Assembly: GCA_027972325.1 (NCBI GenBank)
Contig: JAPMOS010000016.1
Location: 62,001-126,000, forward strand
Reading direction: 5' to 3'
Source of the DNA: Paratrimastix pyriformis
Lineage: Eukaryota > Preaxostyla > Paratrimastigidae
Length of the DNA: 64,000 nt
The position numbers and the translations under genes are program-made. Shown in pieces: positions 44,508 through 53,960 of the stretch (positions within the stretch are counted from its first letter, which is position 1; the number at the start of each line of letters is the position of its first letter). The notes beneath the pieces were generated by a model. It was not told where the DNA came from, searched no databases, and saw nothing but the letters and a program-made list of their open reading frames with translations.

Positions 44508-44789
44508 CCGGGTTTTTGCACACGGAAATGGATACAGACGCGATTTTGGATAATTTTGTTCCTGCGCGGGCCACGCTTTTCAAGATTATTGCGGAAATGA
44601 AGCGTTTTTTCGGCGACAGAAGAAGCTGCTACAAGCTCGGCAGGGGACCTGGTTTCCTCCAGAAACACAAAGCTACTGACAAGAATTGTGATGGCGGGGC
44701 AGGCAAAGAGACCACAGACTTCTTCGGCTTTCCTCCTCGCATTGCCTTATTTGCCAGTGGACCCCTGGTGAACGACTCCAAATCCGGAG

Positions 44790-45699
44790 ATGAGCGACCC
44801 CAAGTCCTGGCTTCTTCGTGCCCCGACGAAGGATGCTCGCCTCCGTGTATTTTGCTTCCCTTATACAGGCGGCGGTGGGGCTATGTTTTGCCGACTTCCT
44901 GTTCCGCCTGGAGTTGATCTCATTCCCCTCCAGGTCCGGGACTCTCCTGCGATGTCCGATTTTTCCTCTGTAGTACCCGGGACGTCAGAGCCGTCTCCGC
45001 GAGCAGCCAATCGACAACCTCAGCGAACTGACACGCCAGATCATCGCTGTCATCCTGCCCATTCTCCAGCAGGCGCCCATGGTCCCATTTTGTTTTTTCG
45101 GATACAGGTCGGCGATTTCGTTTTTGATTTTGTGTTGATCGGCACATTTTGTTGTTGCAGCATGGGAGGGGTGGTTGCCATCCGAGTTGCCCAGCGGCTG
45201 CAGAATCAGCACTGCCTCAGCCCGCGGGCAATGCTGTTTGCGGCCACTGTCGCCCCCCACAAGGCCCGTGCAGCGCTTGCACCGACTATGCTGAAAGCGA
45301 TATCGTCCCCCCCATCAGGTGGAGGTGGAATCGCCGCCCATCTACACGCTGCCCGAGGCGAAGTTCATCGCCCGGGTGACGCAGATTTTCTCGATGAGCC
45401 CCATGGAGGTGGAAGTCATGTCCACCCAGCAGGCTGCCCTGCGGGCCGACCTGCAGCTCATCGAGGATGCGGCCCCATTCCCCGAGCCCTGCGTGGCCCC
45501 GCTCCAGTGCCCCTTTGTGCACTTCTACGGGACCGCCGATACGGTGTACCCGCGCCAGTTCTACGAGGCGCTGCGGTCGTATACCAGCGGAGCCGTGCGG
45601 ACCCACATCCTCGATGGACTGGGACACTTCTTCGACACGGCGCCCCAGTGGCGGCTCCTCTGGGAGCAGGAGCTGGCCGCCATCCTGGCCAGGGCCTGA
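44790..45699 (+). CDS. Type II thioesterase (alpha/beta hydrolase, GrsT/OLAH-like)
   Basis: Releases acyl or mis-primed chains from carrier proteins in the related NRPS, PKS and FAS systems. Exon 1 44790-44933 (RLRVFCFPYTGGGGAMF, the usual N-terminal motif of this family), exon 2 44989-45107 and exon 3 45161-45699. The nucleophile elbow GYSMGG is split by an intron within the Ser codon. The catalytic Asp lies in HFYGTADTVYP and the His in LDGLGHFF. Donors are GTCCGG and GTCGGC. Around 45305-45318 the frame shifts by one at a run of seven C. One more C would make the protein continuous (KAISSPPHQVEVESPP), so a sequence error, a real break, or a 14-base intron (GTC...CAG) are the options. No carrier-protein enzyme is seen in the window. 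Confidence 0.85.
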
Positions 45700-46054
45700 G
45701 GCCTGAGGCGGCCATCCCGGAGGGCCTCGGGAAGAACCGCTTTCTTTTTTTGTGCACAATCTCTGGTGCAAAAAAGCGCACCTTCGCGTTTACGTTCGCC
45801 TTAGAGAGAATTCCGAAAGATTGAAAAAGGAGGGATGAGGAGGAGGGCGGGGGGAGGGATGAAGAAAAATTGGAGAAGGGGGACCCATAAAAATAATAAC
45901 ACCCACACCCGCAAGGAAGGTCCGGTCGATCGGCTCGTTTTTGACCTGAGTCGCGACCTGACCCCATGAACGACGGGGGATGCGGCCAGGCCATCGATGG
46001 CTGTTTCCATCCCCTCGCCGACTCGCTGCCTGCAGCGGCTGATCGTCCTCCTGC
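45700..46054. other. Intergenic region between convergent genes
   Basis: 355 bases between the thioesterase stop and the stop of the membrane protein gene. It contains purine-rich stretches (about 45830-45875) and no open frame or repeat that I can support. Confidence 0.6.
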
Positions 46055-46588
46055 CTAGCCGCTCTTTGCCAGGGACAGGAGAAGGCGCGCTGCAGAAGGG
46101 CGGAAGTCAGGCGGAAGTCGGGGGGAGTCGGGCGGAAGTCGGTACAGACGCATCAAACAACAGCCGACGCAGCAGCCAAGAACCAACCCCCAAGGCAATG
46201 TCATGATGCCGAAAATCCCGGCGATGAGAGAGACAGTGACCCCTGTCGAGTGGACATAGAGCACTGTCACAATGCCACAGGAAAAACATGCAGCAGTGAT
46301 GATGAACGTAAATATGGTACTTGGAACCTTCAGAATCTTCTTCTCAGGAGCTGGTTTGAATGTGAGATCGAACGAATCGACAGTTGCAAGGAGGAAAAAC
46401 GTGTATACAATCGAAACTGCAGCGCAAATTCCCATGGCCAGCATCACTCCTGCGATCGTCAGATCGGTAAAGCCACCAAGCGCATATGCAATGAAGCTGA
46501 GCACGCAACAGGCGATATTCGGAATAATTCCAATCAGGCCAATCAAGATATAGACAAGGCGAAATCCACAGCTCTCAGGGAGAGGCAT
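46055..46588 (-). CDS. Four-helix membrane protein, unknown
   Basis: 177 residues from the ATG at 46588 in a single exon. There are four hydrophobic segments: about 11-37 (VYILIGLIGIIPNIACCVL), 41-68 (TIAGVMLAMGICAAVSIVY), 90-113 (IFTFIITAACFSCGIVTVLY) and 118-148 (VSLIAGIFGIMTLPWGLVLG, then cysteines CCVGCC). The loops are short. The layout resembles MARVEL or tetraspan proteins, but no family signature is visible. The cysteine cluster after helix 4 could be palmitoylated (inference). The tail is rich in Pro, Ser and Arg and contains near-repeats of RLPPD. Confidence 0.7.
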   Translation of the reverse strand: MPLPESCGFRLVYILIGLIGIIPNIACCVLSFIAYALGGFTDLTIAGVMLAMGICAAVSIVYTFFLLATVDSFDLTFKPAPEKKILKVPSTIFTFIITAACFSCGIVTVLYVHSTGVTVSLIAGIFGIMTLPWGLVLGCCVGCCLMRLYRLPPDSPRLPPDFRPSAARLLLSLAKSG

Positions 46589-46830
46589 AACCGAGCTCGC
46601 TCCAAGCAAATCAAAATGGAGACTGTAGAAAGATCCTCGGGGTTGGATTCTCCGGGCCGCCAGAAACGGGGCAGCGAGATGTCTGGTCAGAAATTGGGTC
46701 AACGCGAATATAAAACGCCCGCGATCCGACCGAAAAAGGGCCGGGACGCAGGGGGTGGAGGGAGGAGGAGAGAGGGAGGGGAGGGGAAAGAAGGAACATT
46801 CAAGGAGTTCCGCAGGACGAGAGTTCGAGC

Positions 46831-48736
46831 TCATGCAGCGGTCCCTGTGCGCTCGACAAGAAGGGCCGAGCGGGGCACGAGGCCCACCTGGGCGAGGGTG
46901 GCGCGGGGGTCGGCCAGGACCCGGTAGGGCATGGGCAGGACCAAGCGGTACTGGCCGGGCAGGAGAGGCGCCTCGTCTGGGGGTAGGTGCAGGGCCACAA
47001 AGAGGTGGGCCACCTCGAGGGGGTCCTCCGACCGGAAGCTGCCCTGCAGCGAGGCCCCCGAAGGGAACCGAAACAGCAGGGTCGTCGTCACCGGGGGCCC
47101 CGTGTACGGGGCGGGCGGTGGGGGTGTGTGGGTGGGCGGTGGGGAGGGCGACCCGGGTGGGGTGGTGGGGGAGTGGGAAGTTACAGAACCGCCGCTTGGG
47201 GCGGGAGCGGCTGTGGAGTGCGGTGGCGGTGGGGCCAGGAGGTTGAGGCTGGCCATGGTCTGCAGCAGGGGCGACGGCCCTGTGGAGGCTGGTGGCTCAA
47301 CGGTGCGATCCCGCTTGCGCGAATGCGACGGCATGCTGGGGAGTGGCGCTTCTTCGTCGTCGAGCCTGCCAGCCCGGCCGTGCTTCTCCCTGCGGGTCCC
47401 GACCGTGGCCCCGGCCGCCGTGGGGTCGGACAGGGACCGCTGCGAGCTTGGCGGGGGTGTGGGCAGCAGGCCGGGTCCCGGGGCGCGCGTGGGGGCGCGC
47501 GGGGCAGGGTCGTCTTCGAGGTCGCCCGGCCGCAGGACGTGGAACCCGTCCGAGTCCTCGTCGTCGTCCTCGTAGTCGGTCAAGCTGTCGTCGAGCCCGC
47601 CAGTCGGCAGCCGGGCTGGGGGACGATGATCAGAATGAAGGTGAGGATGAGGAGCCTCTGGACAGATGACGAGGGTGACGGACTGGGGACTTGGGGCGGT
47701 GAGGGCAACGGCGCCCGGGCGGAGGGAGGCGGGCTGGGCAGCAACCCCTGGAAGGGGCCGGGGGCCGGGGGTCCCGGCTCGTCCTTCTTGACCGCCTCCG
47801 CCCCGAACTCGGTCAGCACGTGGGCCTCGAGGAAGTCACGCACTGTGGCACGCGGGTGTTCAACCGCCGCGGGGTCAAACGCGTGGAGGGAGGGAGGAGA
47901 CGAGGCGGGTGAGGGACGAGGTGGGGAAGAGGTGAGCGGGGGCTAAGAGGAGAGGAGAAGGATGCACTGGGTACGCCGTCATGGCGGCCGCAGAGGCGGA
48001 CATTGGCCGAGGATGGTGGGTGTGGTGGCTCGGGGGTTCAGCACGAGCATCACGGCGCCCGTGAAGGGGTCAACAACCTGTGTGGTGTCAGTGCGGGCAC
48101 CTGATATGCGACACGCAAAACAAACCCCGAGATAAGGGAACTTTGTCACTTGGTACTGAGCTGTGAAGAGCATTCCCGGCTGCGACTTCACGTCGTATTG
48201 CCAGAGCACAAAGGACCGCTTGCATAAAATACTGATGGCGGGGTCGCTCCACAGGTCCCGATTGAGCACGGATGAGAGGAACTCGTCGGGGTCTTGAATG
48301 TTCACAAGGAGCCATTTAAGACCGGACTTGCCCATCTCTTTCAGCTCGAGAAAATCGCACTGCATCATCAAATGGAAGGGCGGGGCAAATAGATCGGCGA
48401 GGCTCTTCTTCTTCTCTGGTGGTGCTTGTCGAATCGTAGTTGGACGAGATGATATGCTGACGGAAGCGAACCCATGCTCAAAAAACTCATTCACGGCGCG
48501 ATCAAGATTCCATGAAGATCGATCGAGGAGTGTTTTAGCCTTGGAGGTGTCGGTAGCAGCTGTGATGCCAATGAATGAGGCGAGGAGGTCTTCTTTAGAC
48601 GACAGCGCAACGAGAGCAGCGCAAGACCGGACACAAAATAGAAAGAAAGTATCAACCCACGGGTTCGAAATATTGTTAGCGATCCATGAAAGTGAAAAGC
48701 CAATTTTTGCAACGGTTCCACCTCAATCGGAGCCAT
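46831..48736 (-). CDS. UBXN7: UBA-UAS-UBX protein, p97/VCP cofactor (UBXN7-like)
   Basis: Domain order: a UBA-like N terminus (DLLASFIGITAATDTSKAK, WNLDRAVNEFFEHG, about 48590-48470), then the thioredoxin-like UAS domain (KSLADLFAPPFHLMMQCDF, WLLVNIQDPDEFLSSVLNRD, WSDPAISILC, VTKFPYLG, VVDPFTGAVMLVLNPR), a Pro-rich linker, an acidic stretch (TDYEDDDEDSDGFHVL), and a C-terminal UBX domain (TTTLLFRFPSGASLQGSF, LPGQYRLVLPMPYRVL, ATLAQVGLVPRSALLVE). UBXN7 links cullin-RING ligases to p97. Donors include GTTTGT and GTCCGC (after LGQ). The 5' end is uncertain: an ATG at 48736 is the best candidate but its link to the UBA exon is unproven, and it overlaps the start of the EF-hand gene on the other strand. 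Confidence 0.85.
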
Positions 48737-49654
48737 TATCTTCTTTCCGCTCGTTGCGCACAAGTGATGCTCGAGTTTTTTGAAGCACTCGACATCAGTG
48801 ACGAGGAAGCCATCGATGACATTCAATTTAAGTCTTTTATGAAAGATTCGACGGACTGTTCAGACAACGATGCCGAGGCTCTTTTCGATATGTTCGACGT
48901 GGATGCTTCAGGGCAAATGTTTGTCCTTTCTCTTGGCTCATCAACGACTTTTTCTCTAGTGAGTTCGATGAATTTTTCCTTCTGATCTGCCTATTGATTG
49001 CTGTTAAGGTCTGCATAAAACACGCGTGTATGACTCATTTGTTTTGCGCTTCCCAAGGATCGCGAAGAAAAACAGTTTCTCTACTATCATTCCCGGACCT
49101 GTTTTGAGCTGATCGATGCTGATGGTTCTCAACAAATCTCCACAGATGAGTTTGTTCGATTTGGTTCTCTCTTCAATATCTCCAAGTCGGCCATCTACCA
49201 AATTTTCACCGATTTTGACGTGTCTGGCGATCATGTCTGTTGTTTCGGAGGTACCCGCACCACCACCCCTCGCTCTCTTCAGGAACTAGACTATGACGAA
49301 TTTCGCCTATTTACCATTGCTGCCATCGATCGACAACGGACCCTCGATGAACAACAGCGCAAACTTCATATTGATCTCCCCGCTGGCGCCAAAGATCAGC
49401 CAGTCCACACGCCCACTTCTCAATCGGGTTATCTGACACCGCATGGAACGTCCGGACGCACCCCAAGGGGCGATCGGTCCGGTCCGCAGGCTCTCTCCCG
49501 ACGGGTTTCAAGTGTATCGCGGCTTCCCGCCAAGACGCCCAGGGGCGACGGCAAGACGCCGCGCTCCTCGGACACTTCCGAAAGGGGGCGCAACAAAAAG
49601 GAGGACGAGGCCGAGAAAGAAAAGGGCGGAACGGGAAAATGTGCGATCTCTTGA
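48686..49654 (+). CDS. EF-hand calcium-binding protein with a CaaX end
   Basis: Exons in phase: 48686 (or ATG at 48767)-48918, 48960-49008, 49058-49234 and 49283-49654. After a degenerate first hand (EALDISDEEAIDD) come three 12-residue loops: DVDASGQIEFDE (assembled across intron 1), DADGSQQISTDE and DVSGDHELDYDE (assembled across intron 3). The C-terminal 110 residues are low complexity (TPRGDRSG, TPRGDGKTPRSSDTSERG) and end GTGKCAIS, a CaaX box whose last residue Ser favours farnesylation (family rule). This predicts a membrane-anchored calcium sensor of the calcineurin-B/CIB size class. Donors are GTTTGT, GTCTGC and GTCTGT. Confidence 0.85.
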
Positions 49655-49937
49655 CCCCCCCCCCCCCCCCCACCCACCACCATGAACACTACCCCACCTT
49701 CTTCGGATTTTGTGATAATTCGGCCAACTCACGGATTATTTTCTCTATCTCCTCCAAACGGAGAACTTTTGCTTGTTGCTCGTTTGTTTGCCTTTTTTTA
49801 CCTTCGCACGCTGGCCTTCCTTTCGGTTCAAGTGCGACTGTGTCCGAATATGGATGCCTCCTTTCTCACTTTGAAGGAGGAGGAGGAACGCCTGCCTCGT
49901 TCGCTTCCACGGGAGATTCTCTCACTGCGTTTGTGTG

Positions 49938-51782
49938 ATGGCCGCGAAGGCTTTGAAGCTCGTTCTGCGAGGAGATCAGCAATCCGTTCTGACTGCCATT
50001 GTTGCGGCCGACGAGAAGCTGAGAACCGAAGTGACTGTCGTTCGCCCCACTTCTGATGAGGAAGTTCGTGCCCTCGTCCCTGAAAACAAGGTGTGATGGC
50101 GCCGTTCTCACCGCCTAATCTTAACCGCCTCTTTTTTCTTGTTTTGTTTCACACGTTGAACCACAAATTCAGCTTCCCGCTCTCGTGTGCCCGGAGGGCA
50201 TTCTTGACGCTCCTCAAACCATCGCCAGACATCTGGCCCGTGTTGTGAAGGGCAGCACTCTTGCGCCAAAGAACACGGATACTGCCATGGTCTGTTCAAA
50301 ACTGGTGCCGTCAATCCATCCCATCGATGCCCCTGCCTTTTCTTGCCGGCACACAGGTTGATCAATGGCTGAGTCTCCTGGTCACTGAGTTCGAGCCTTC
50401 TGTTGGTTTGTATTCTCTTTCTTCATTATTCGTTGTGTTCATCTCATCTTGTATCCAGCCGCCGGCAAGGCGAAGGAAATGATGGCCTTCCTTTTCACTT
50501 TGAACAATATGCTCCAGCCTTTTGTTTTCCTCACCTCTGGCAAGCTCACCTTTGTCGACGTTTTCTATTATGGGGCTCTGCACCCCATCCTGGTCGGTCT
50601 TTCTTTCCTCTCTGGCCTCCTTGATTCCATCTTCTTCTCACTGGCACAGTCGGCCCTTCCCGCTGCGGACCGCCTTCCTCTGGCGAGCATCCTCCGCTAC
50701 TTCGACAACATTCAGCACATCCTCTACACGACTGTCCCCGCCCCCCTGCAGGCCGCTCTGCTCCCCCGCATCGACCTGGGCTGCTATGCCCCCGTCGCCT
50801 GGCCCCCAGTCTGTCCCCCCTTCAAGCCAAAACTCGTCACCATCGTCCTCCCCAGCGCCCCGAGATTGACTACGCCGCTGCCCTCGCCCACCACTCGGCG
50901 GCCCCGGCCGGCGAGGAGAAGAGGCAGAAGAAGACCGAGGGCAAGGGCAAGCCCACCCCTGCCGCTCCCGCTGCCGAGGCTCCCGCTGCCACTTCCACCG
51001 CTTCCTCCCCTGCTCCCCCAGCAGAGGCGGCGACTCCTGCCGCGACCCCGGCGGCGGCCCCAGCAGCCGAGCAGAAGCCCAAGAAGGAGAAGGCCCCCAA
51101 GAAGGAGAAGGAGCCCAAGGAACCCAAGGCCGAGGAGGCCGCTCCCGCCGAGGAGTTTGGTGCCCTTGACATCCGTGTGGGCCATGTCGTCAAGGTGGAG
51201 CGCCACCCCAACGCCGACACGTCCGTGGCATGCCTTCCTGCTTTTGCGGCACCGCTCACACCACCCGCCCACCCCCCGCCACTCATCGCTGTGGTGCAGT
51301 CTCTACGTCGAGCAGATCGACGTCGGCGAGGCCGCCCCTCGGACCATTGTCAGCGGCCTGGTCAACTTCGTCCCGGTCGAGCAGTTCCAGGGCGCCAAGG
51401 TGTGCGTCTTGTGCAACCTGAAGCCCAAGGAAATGCGTGGGGTTCCCTCCGCCGGCATGGTCCTCTGTGGCCATGATGAGCCTGCCAAGACGAAGGTGGA
51501 GCTGATCCGACCCCCAGCGGACGCCCCCGCTGGCACTCGGATGACCGTCGAAGGAATTGCACCTGAGGAGGTGAAAATTCTTGGTCCTAAGGTGTGGCCT
51601 CACGTCCAGCCTGAATTCCACACCGACGCTGCATTCACTGTCACCTACAAGTCTGTACGGGGAAAGGGGTTTTCAGATTATATCAAACTTTTTGAAAATT
51701 ATTTTTTAATAGGGGCAAGCCTCTGATGACCCCCCAGGGCCCCTGCCGTGTTGCTACGTTGGTCAACGCTGCCATTGCATAA
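49938..51782 (+). CDS. AIMP1/Arc1p-like aminoacyl-tRNA synthetase cofactor
   Basis: Eight exons: 49938-50090, 50173-50289, 50357-50405, 50459-50592, from 50650, from about 50857 to 51220, 51300-51650 and 51713-51782. The N-terminal half looks like a GST-type domain (MAAKALKLVLRGDQQS, VPENKLPALVCPEGI, VDQWLSLLVTEFEPSVAAG, LTFVDVFYYGALHPIL). A Lys-Ala-Pro linker follows (KKEKAPKKEKEPKEPK). The end is a tRNA-binding EMAP-II domain (ALDIRVGHVVKVERHPNAD, LYVEQIDVGE, PRTIVSGLVNFVP, VCVLCNLKPKEMRGVPSAGM, GKPLMTPQG) with TAA. Donors are GTGTGA, GTCTGT, GTTTGT, GTCGGT, GTCTGT, GTCCGT and GTCTGT. Likely it brings tRNA to synthetases. It lacks a catalytic core, so it is not a MetRS. Confidence 0.9.
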
Positions 51783-51940
51783 GCACAAACACGGTTCTCT
51801 TCTCTTATTTTGGTCCACAAAGAAAAATTCGTTTCCTCCGGTTTTATCGCTGTCGCCCCGTCACATCAGGCTCCCTTCGTCTTCCGGCATTTTTCTTTTC
51901 TCGTTCACTCGGGACTGTCCCGAGCAGTGTTGTACGTCCA

Positions 51941-53921
51941 ATGAGTTTCCCCCAAAATGGTTGGCATTCACAAAGCCCTGCACCTTACAGTCTCTCCGTG
52001 CAGCAGCTGCCCTCTCAGTTTATGGCCGGCGCCGGTTACCCACCATCCGAGACTTACGCTCCTGTAAATTCTTACGGAACACTCCCGGGGGTGCAGGCGC
52101 CGCCGTCTCTTCCGTCGTCGGCCCTTCCATCTCTCTCTTCAGTCTCGGCTCCTCCCCCGGCTCCCTCTCCCGAGGTTATTATGCTCGAGAGGCTTTTTGG
52201 CGCGCTGAAGAATTCTCCTGAACTGGCCAAATCTCTCACGGCTGCTATTAGTCTCGATGCTCGGGCGGCATCTTCTGTGCCCCCTGTGTATGATTCGGAA
52301 CGTGCTGCTCGAGAACAGGCAGTAGGTCCGGAACAAAACCGGCCACAACGCGACCGCGAAATGGCGGACCGACCCGTATGGGATGAGCGGGACCGCGACC
52401 GAGAAGCGACCGATCGCGGGCTCCGTACGGCTCCAGAACGGGGGGGCCCGTACGACCGGGTCGGCCGGGACCGTGACTGGGAGCGCGACCGGACGCATGA
52501 TCCTCGTGGTATTGTGGAACACGATTGGCCCTCGAGGTCGGCCCGCGACCGGAGGTCTCGGTCACCCCCTCGCGATGGTCTGTGTTCCCCTGCGGCGATG
52601 CCCTCAGTCCACCGCTCCTTCTCCATGACAGGACGCAGGGAACGGGGCCACACACCCCCAGAGCGTGATCGTTACCCAAGCAAGCCCGGCACCTCCCGCC
52701 CGGCAAGCCCGCCTGGCCAACCCAGGCGGGGCAGCCCCCCGCGTCACCGGGACCAAGGCCCCCGACCCAAAGGCTCTTCGCCGGGCCGATTCCAACGGGC
52801 TCTGCCGCCGCCTCCGCCGCCTCCGCCACCGCCACATCGAGCCCAACAAGCCAGTATATCTCCACCGGCCGCCCCGCCGCCAAGCTCCCACGGGCGCCCG
52901 GGATCTCCCGGCCGCAAACACCCGGCCCCCGGCCCGTCGTCCTCGGCCCGCCAGCCCGGCCCGAAGCGACCCCGCGAATCCTCCCCCCCTCGCAGCAGCT
53001 CTCCCAAACATGTGTCTCGCCCATCTGCATCATCCCAATCACCACCACCGCGGTACTCCCCGGCGCGGCACTCCTCGCCGCGGCACTCCTCGTCACGGCA
53101 CGCTCCGCCATCACATTCCCGCTCCCCGCCACCGGCCGTCACCAAAAAGGACAAGGACAGGGACAGGGACAGGGACAAGGGTGACCGGAAGGGGTCAGCC
53201 GGACACGAGGGCGGCAGCTCCCCGACCCGCATCCGTGGGCTGCGCGCCTTGGGCCAGCAGCCGCCCGACTTGGTGGGCCTCTTCACGCGGGCTTTCCTCA
53301 TGCGGGTCGCGGACCCCCACTCGCCCGTCCTCTTCGCGTACCAACTCCAGGCCGCCATCGTCGCCATGGAGTATTTCTGGGTCTGCAGCAGCCCCTTCCC
53401 CTTCCTCCCTCCTCACATGGGACCTGGTGGGCGCCGCTCCACCCATCCGTGGGGGCAGGACTATCGTCCACTGGGGGGCCGCCAGGCCCTGCGGGGGGAC
53501 TTCCTGCTGCCGGCAGAGGGCTACGCCACCCACCTGGCCGCCATGCCCATCAGCCCCTCCCAGCGGAACAGCGCCCTCCTGCGCCGCACTCGGGCCCTGG
53601 CCATCTCGCGCCCCGCCGCCCCGCCGACGCCCTGGGGCGACCAGCGACGCCCCCGCAACGAGGCCCTGTATGCCCTCTGGTGCACCTGCCTGGGCCCCTG
53701 GATGCGCGACTTCCACAAGGCCATCGTCTGTTCGCCGGTGCCTCCCTGGCCGCCCGCCCTTTTGGCTCCCTCCCGTGCTGATGGGCCTCGTCGGCGGGTT
53801 GGCCTTTCCGGTCGCAGCTGCGGGATGGCGTCAACATGGGCCTGTGGGCCGCCTACCGCTCGGTGCTGCAATCCGTCACGTACACGTCCTTGTCCGTCCT
53901 TGCGCCTGCAGCAGCCCGCGC

Positions 53922-53960
<39 letters not shown>

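Noticed and set aside
44276-44917. 213-codon plus-strand frame with an internal ATG at 44528
   Set aside because: It overlaps the better supported minus-strand acidic protein and the thioesterase start, and shows no family motif; kept only as an alternative.
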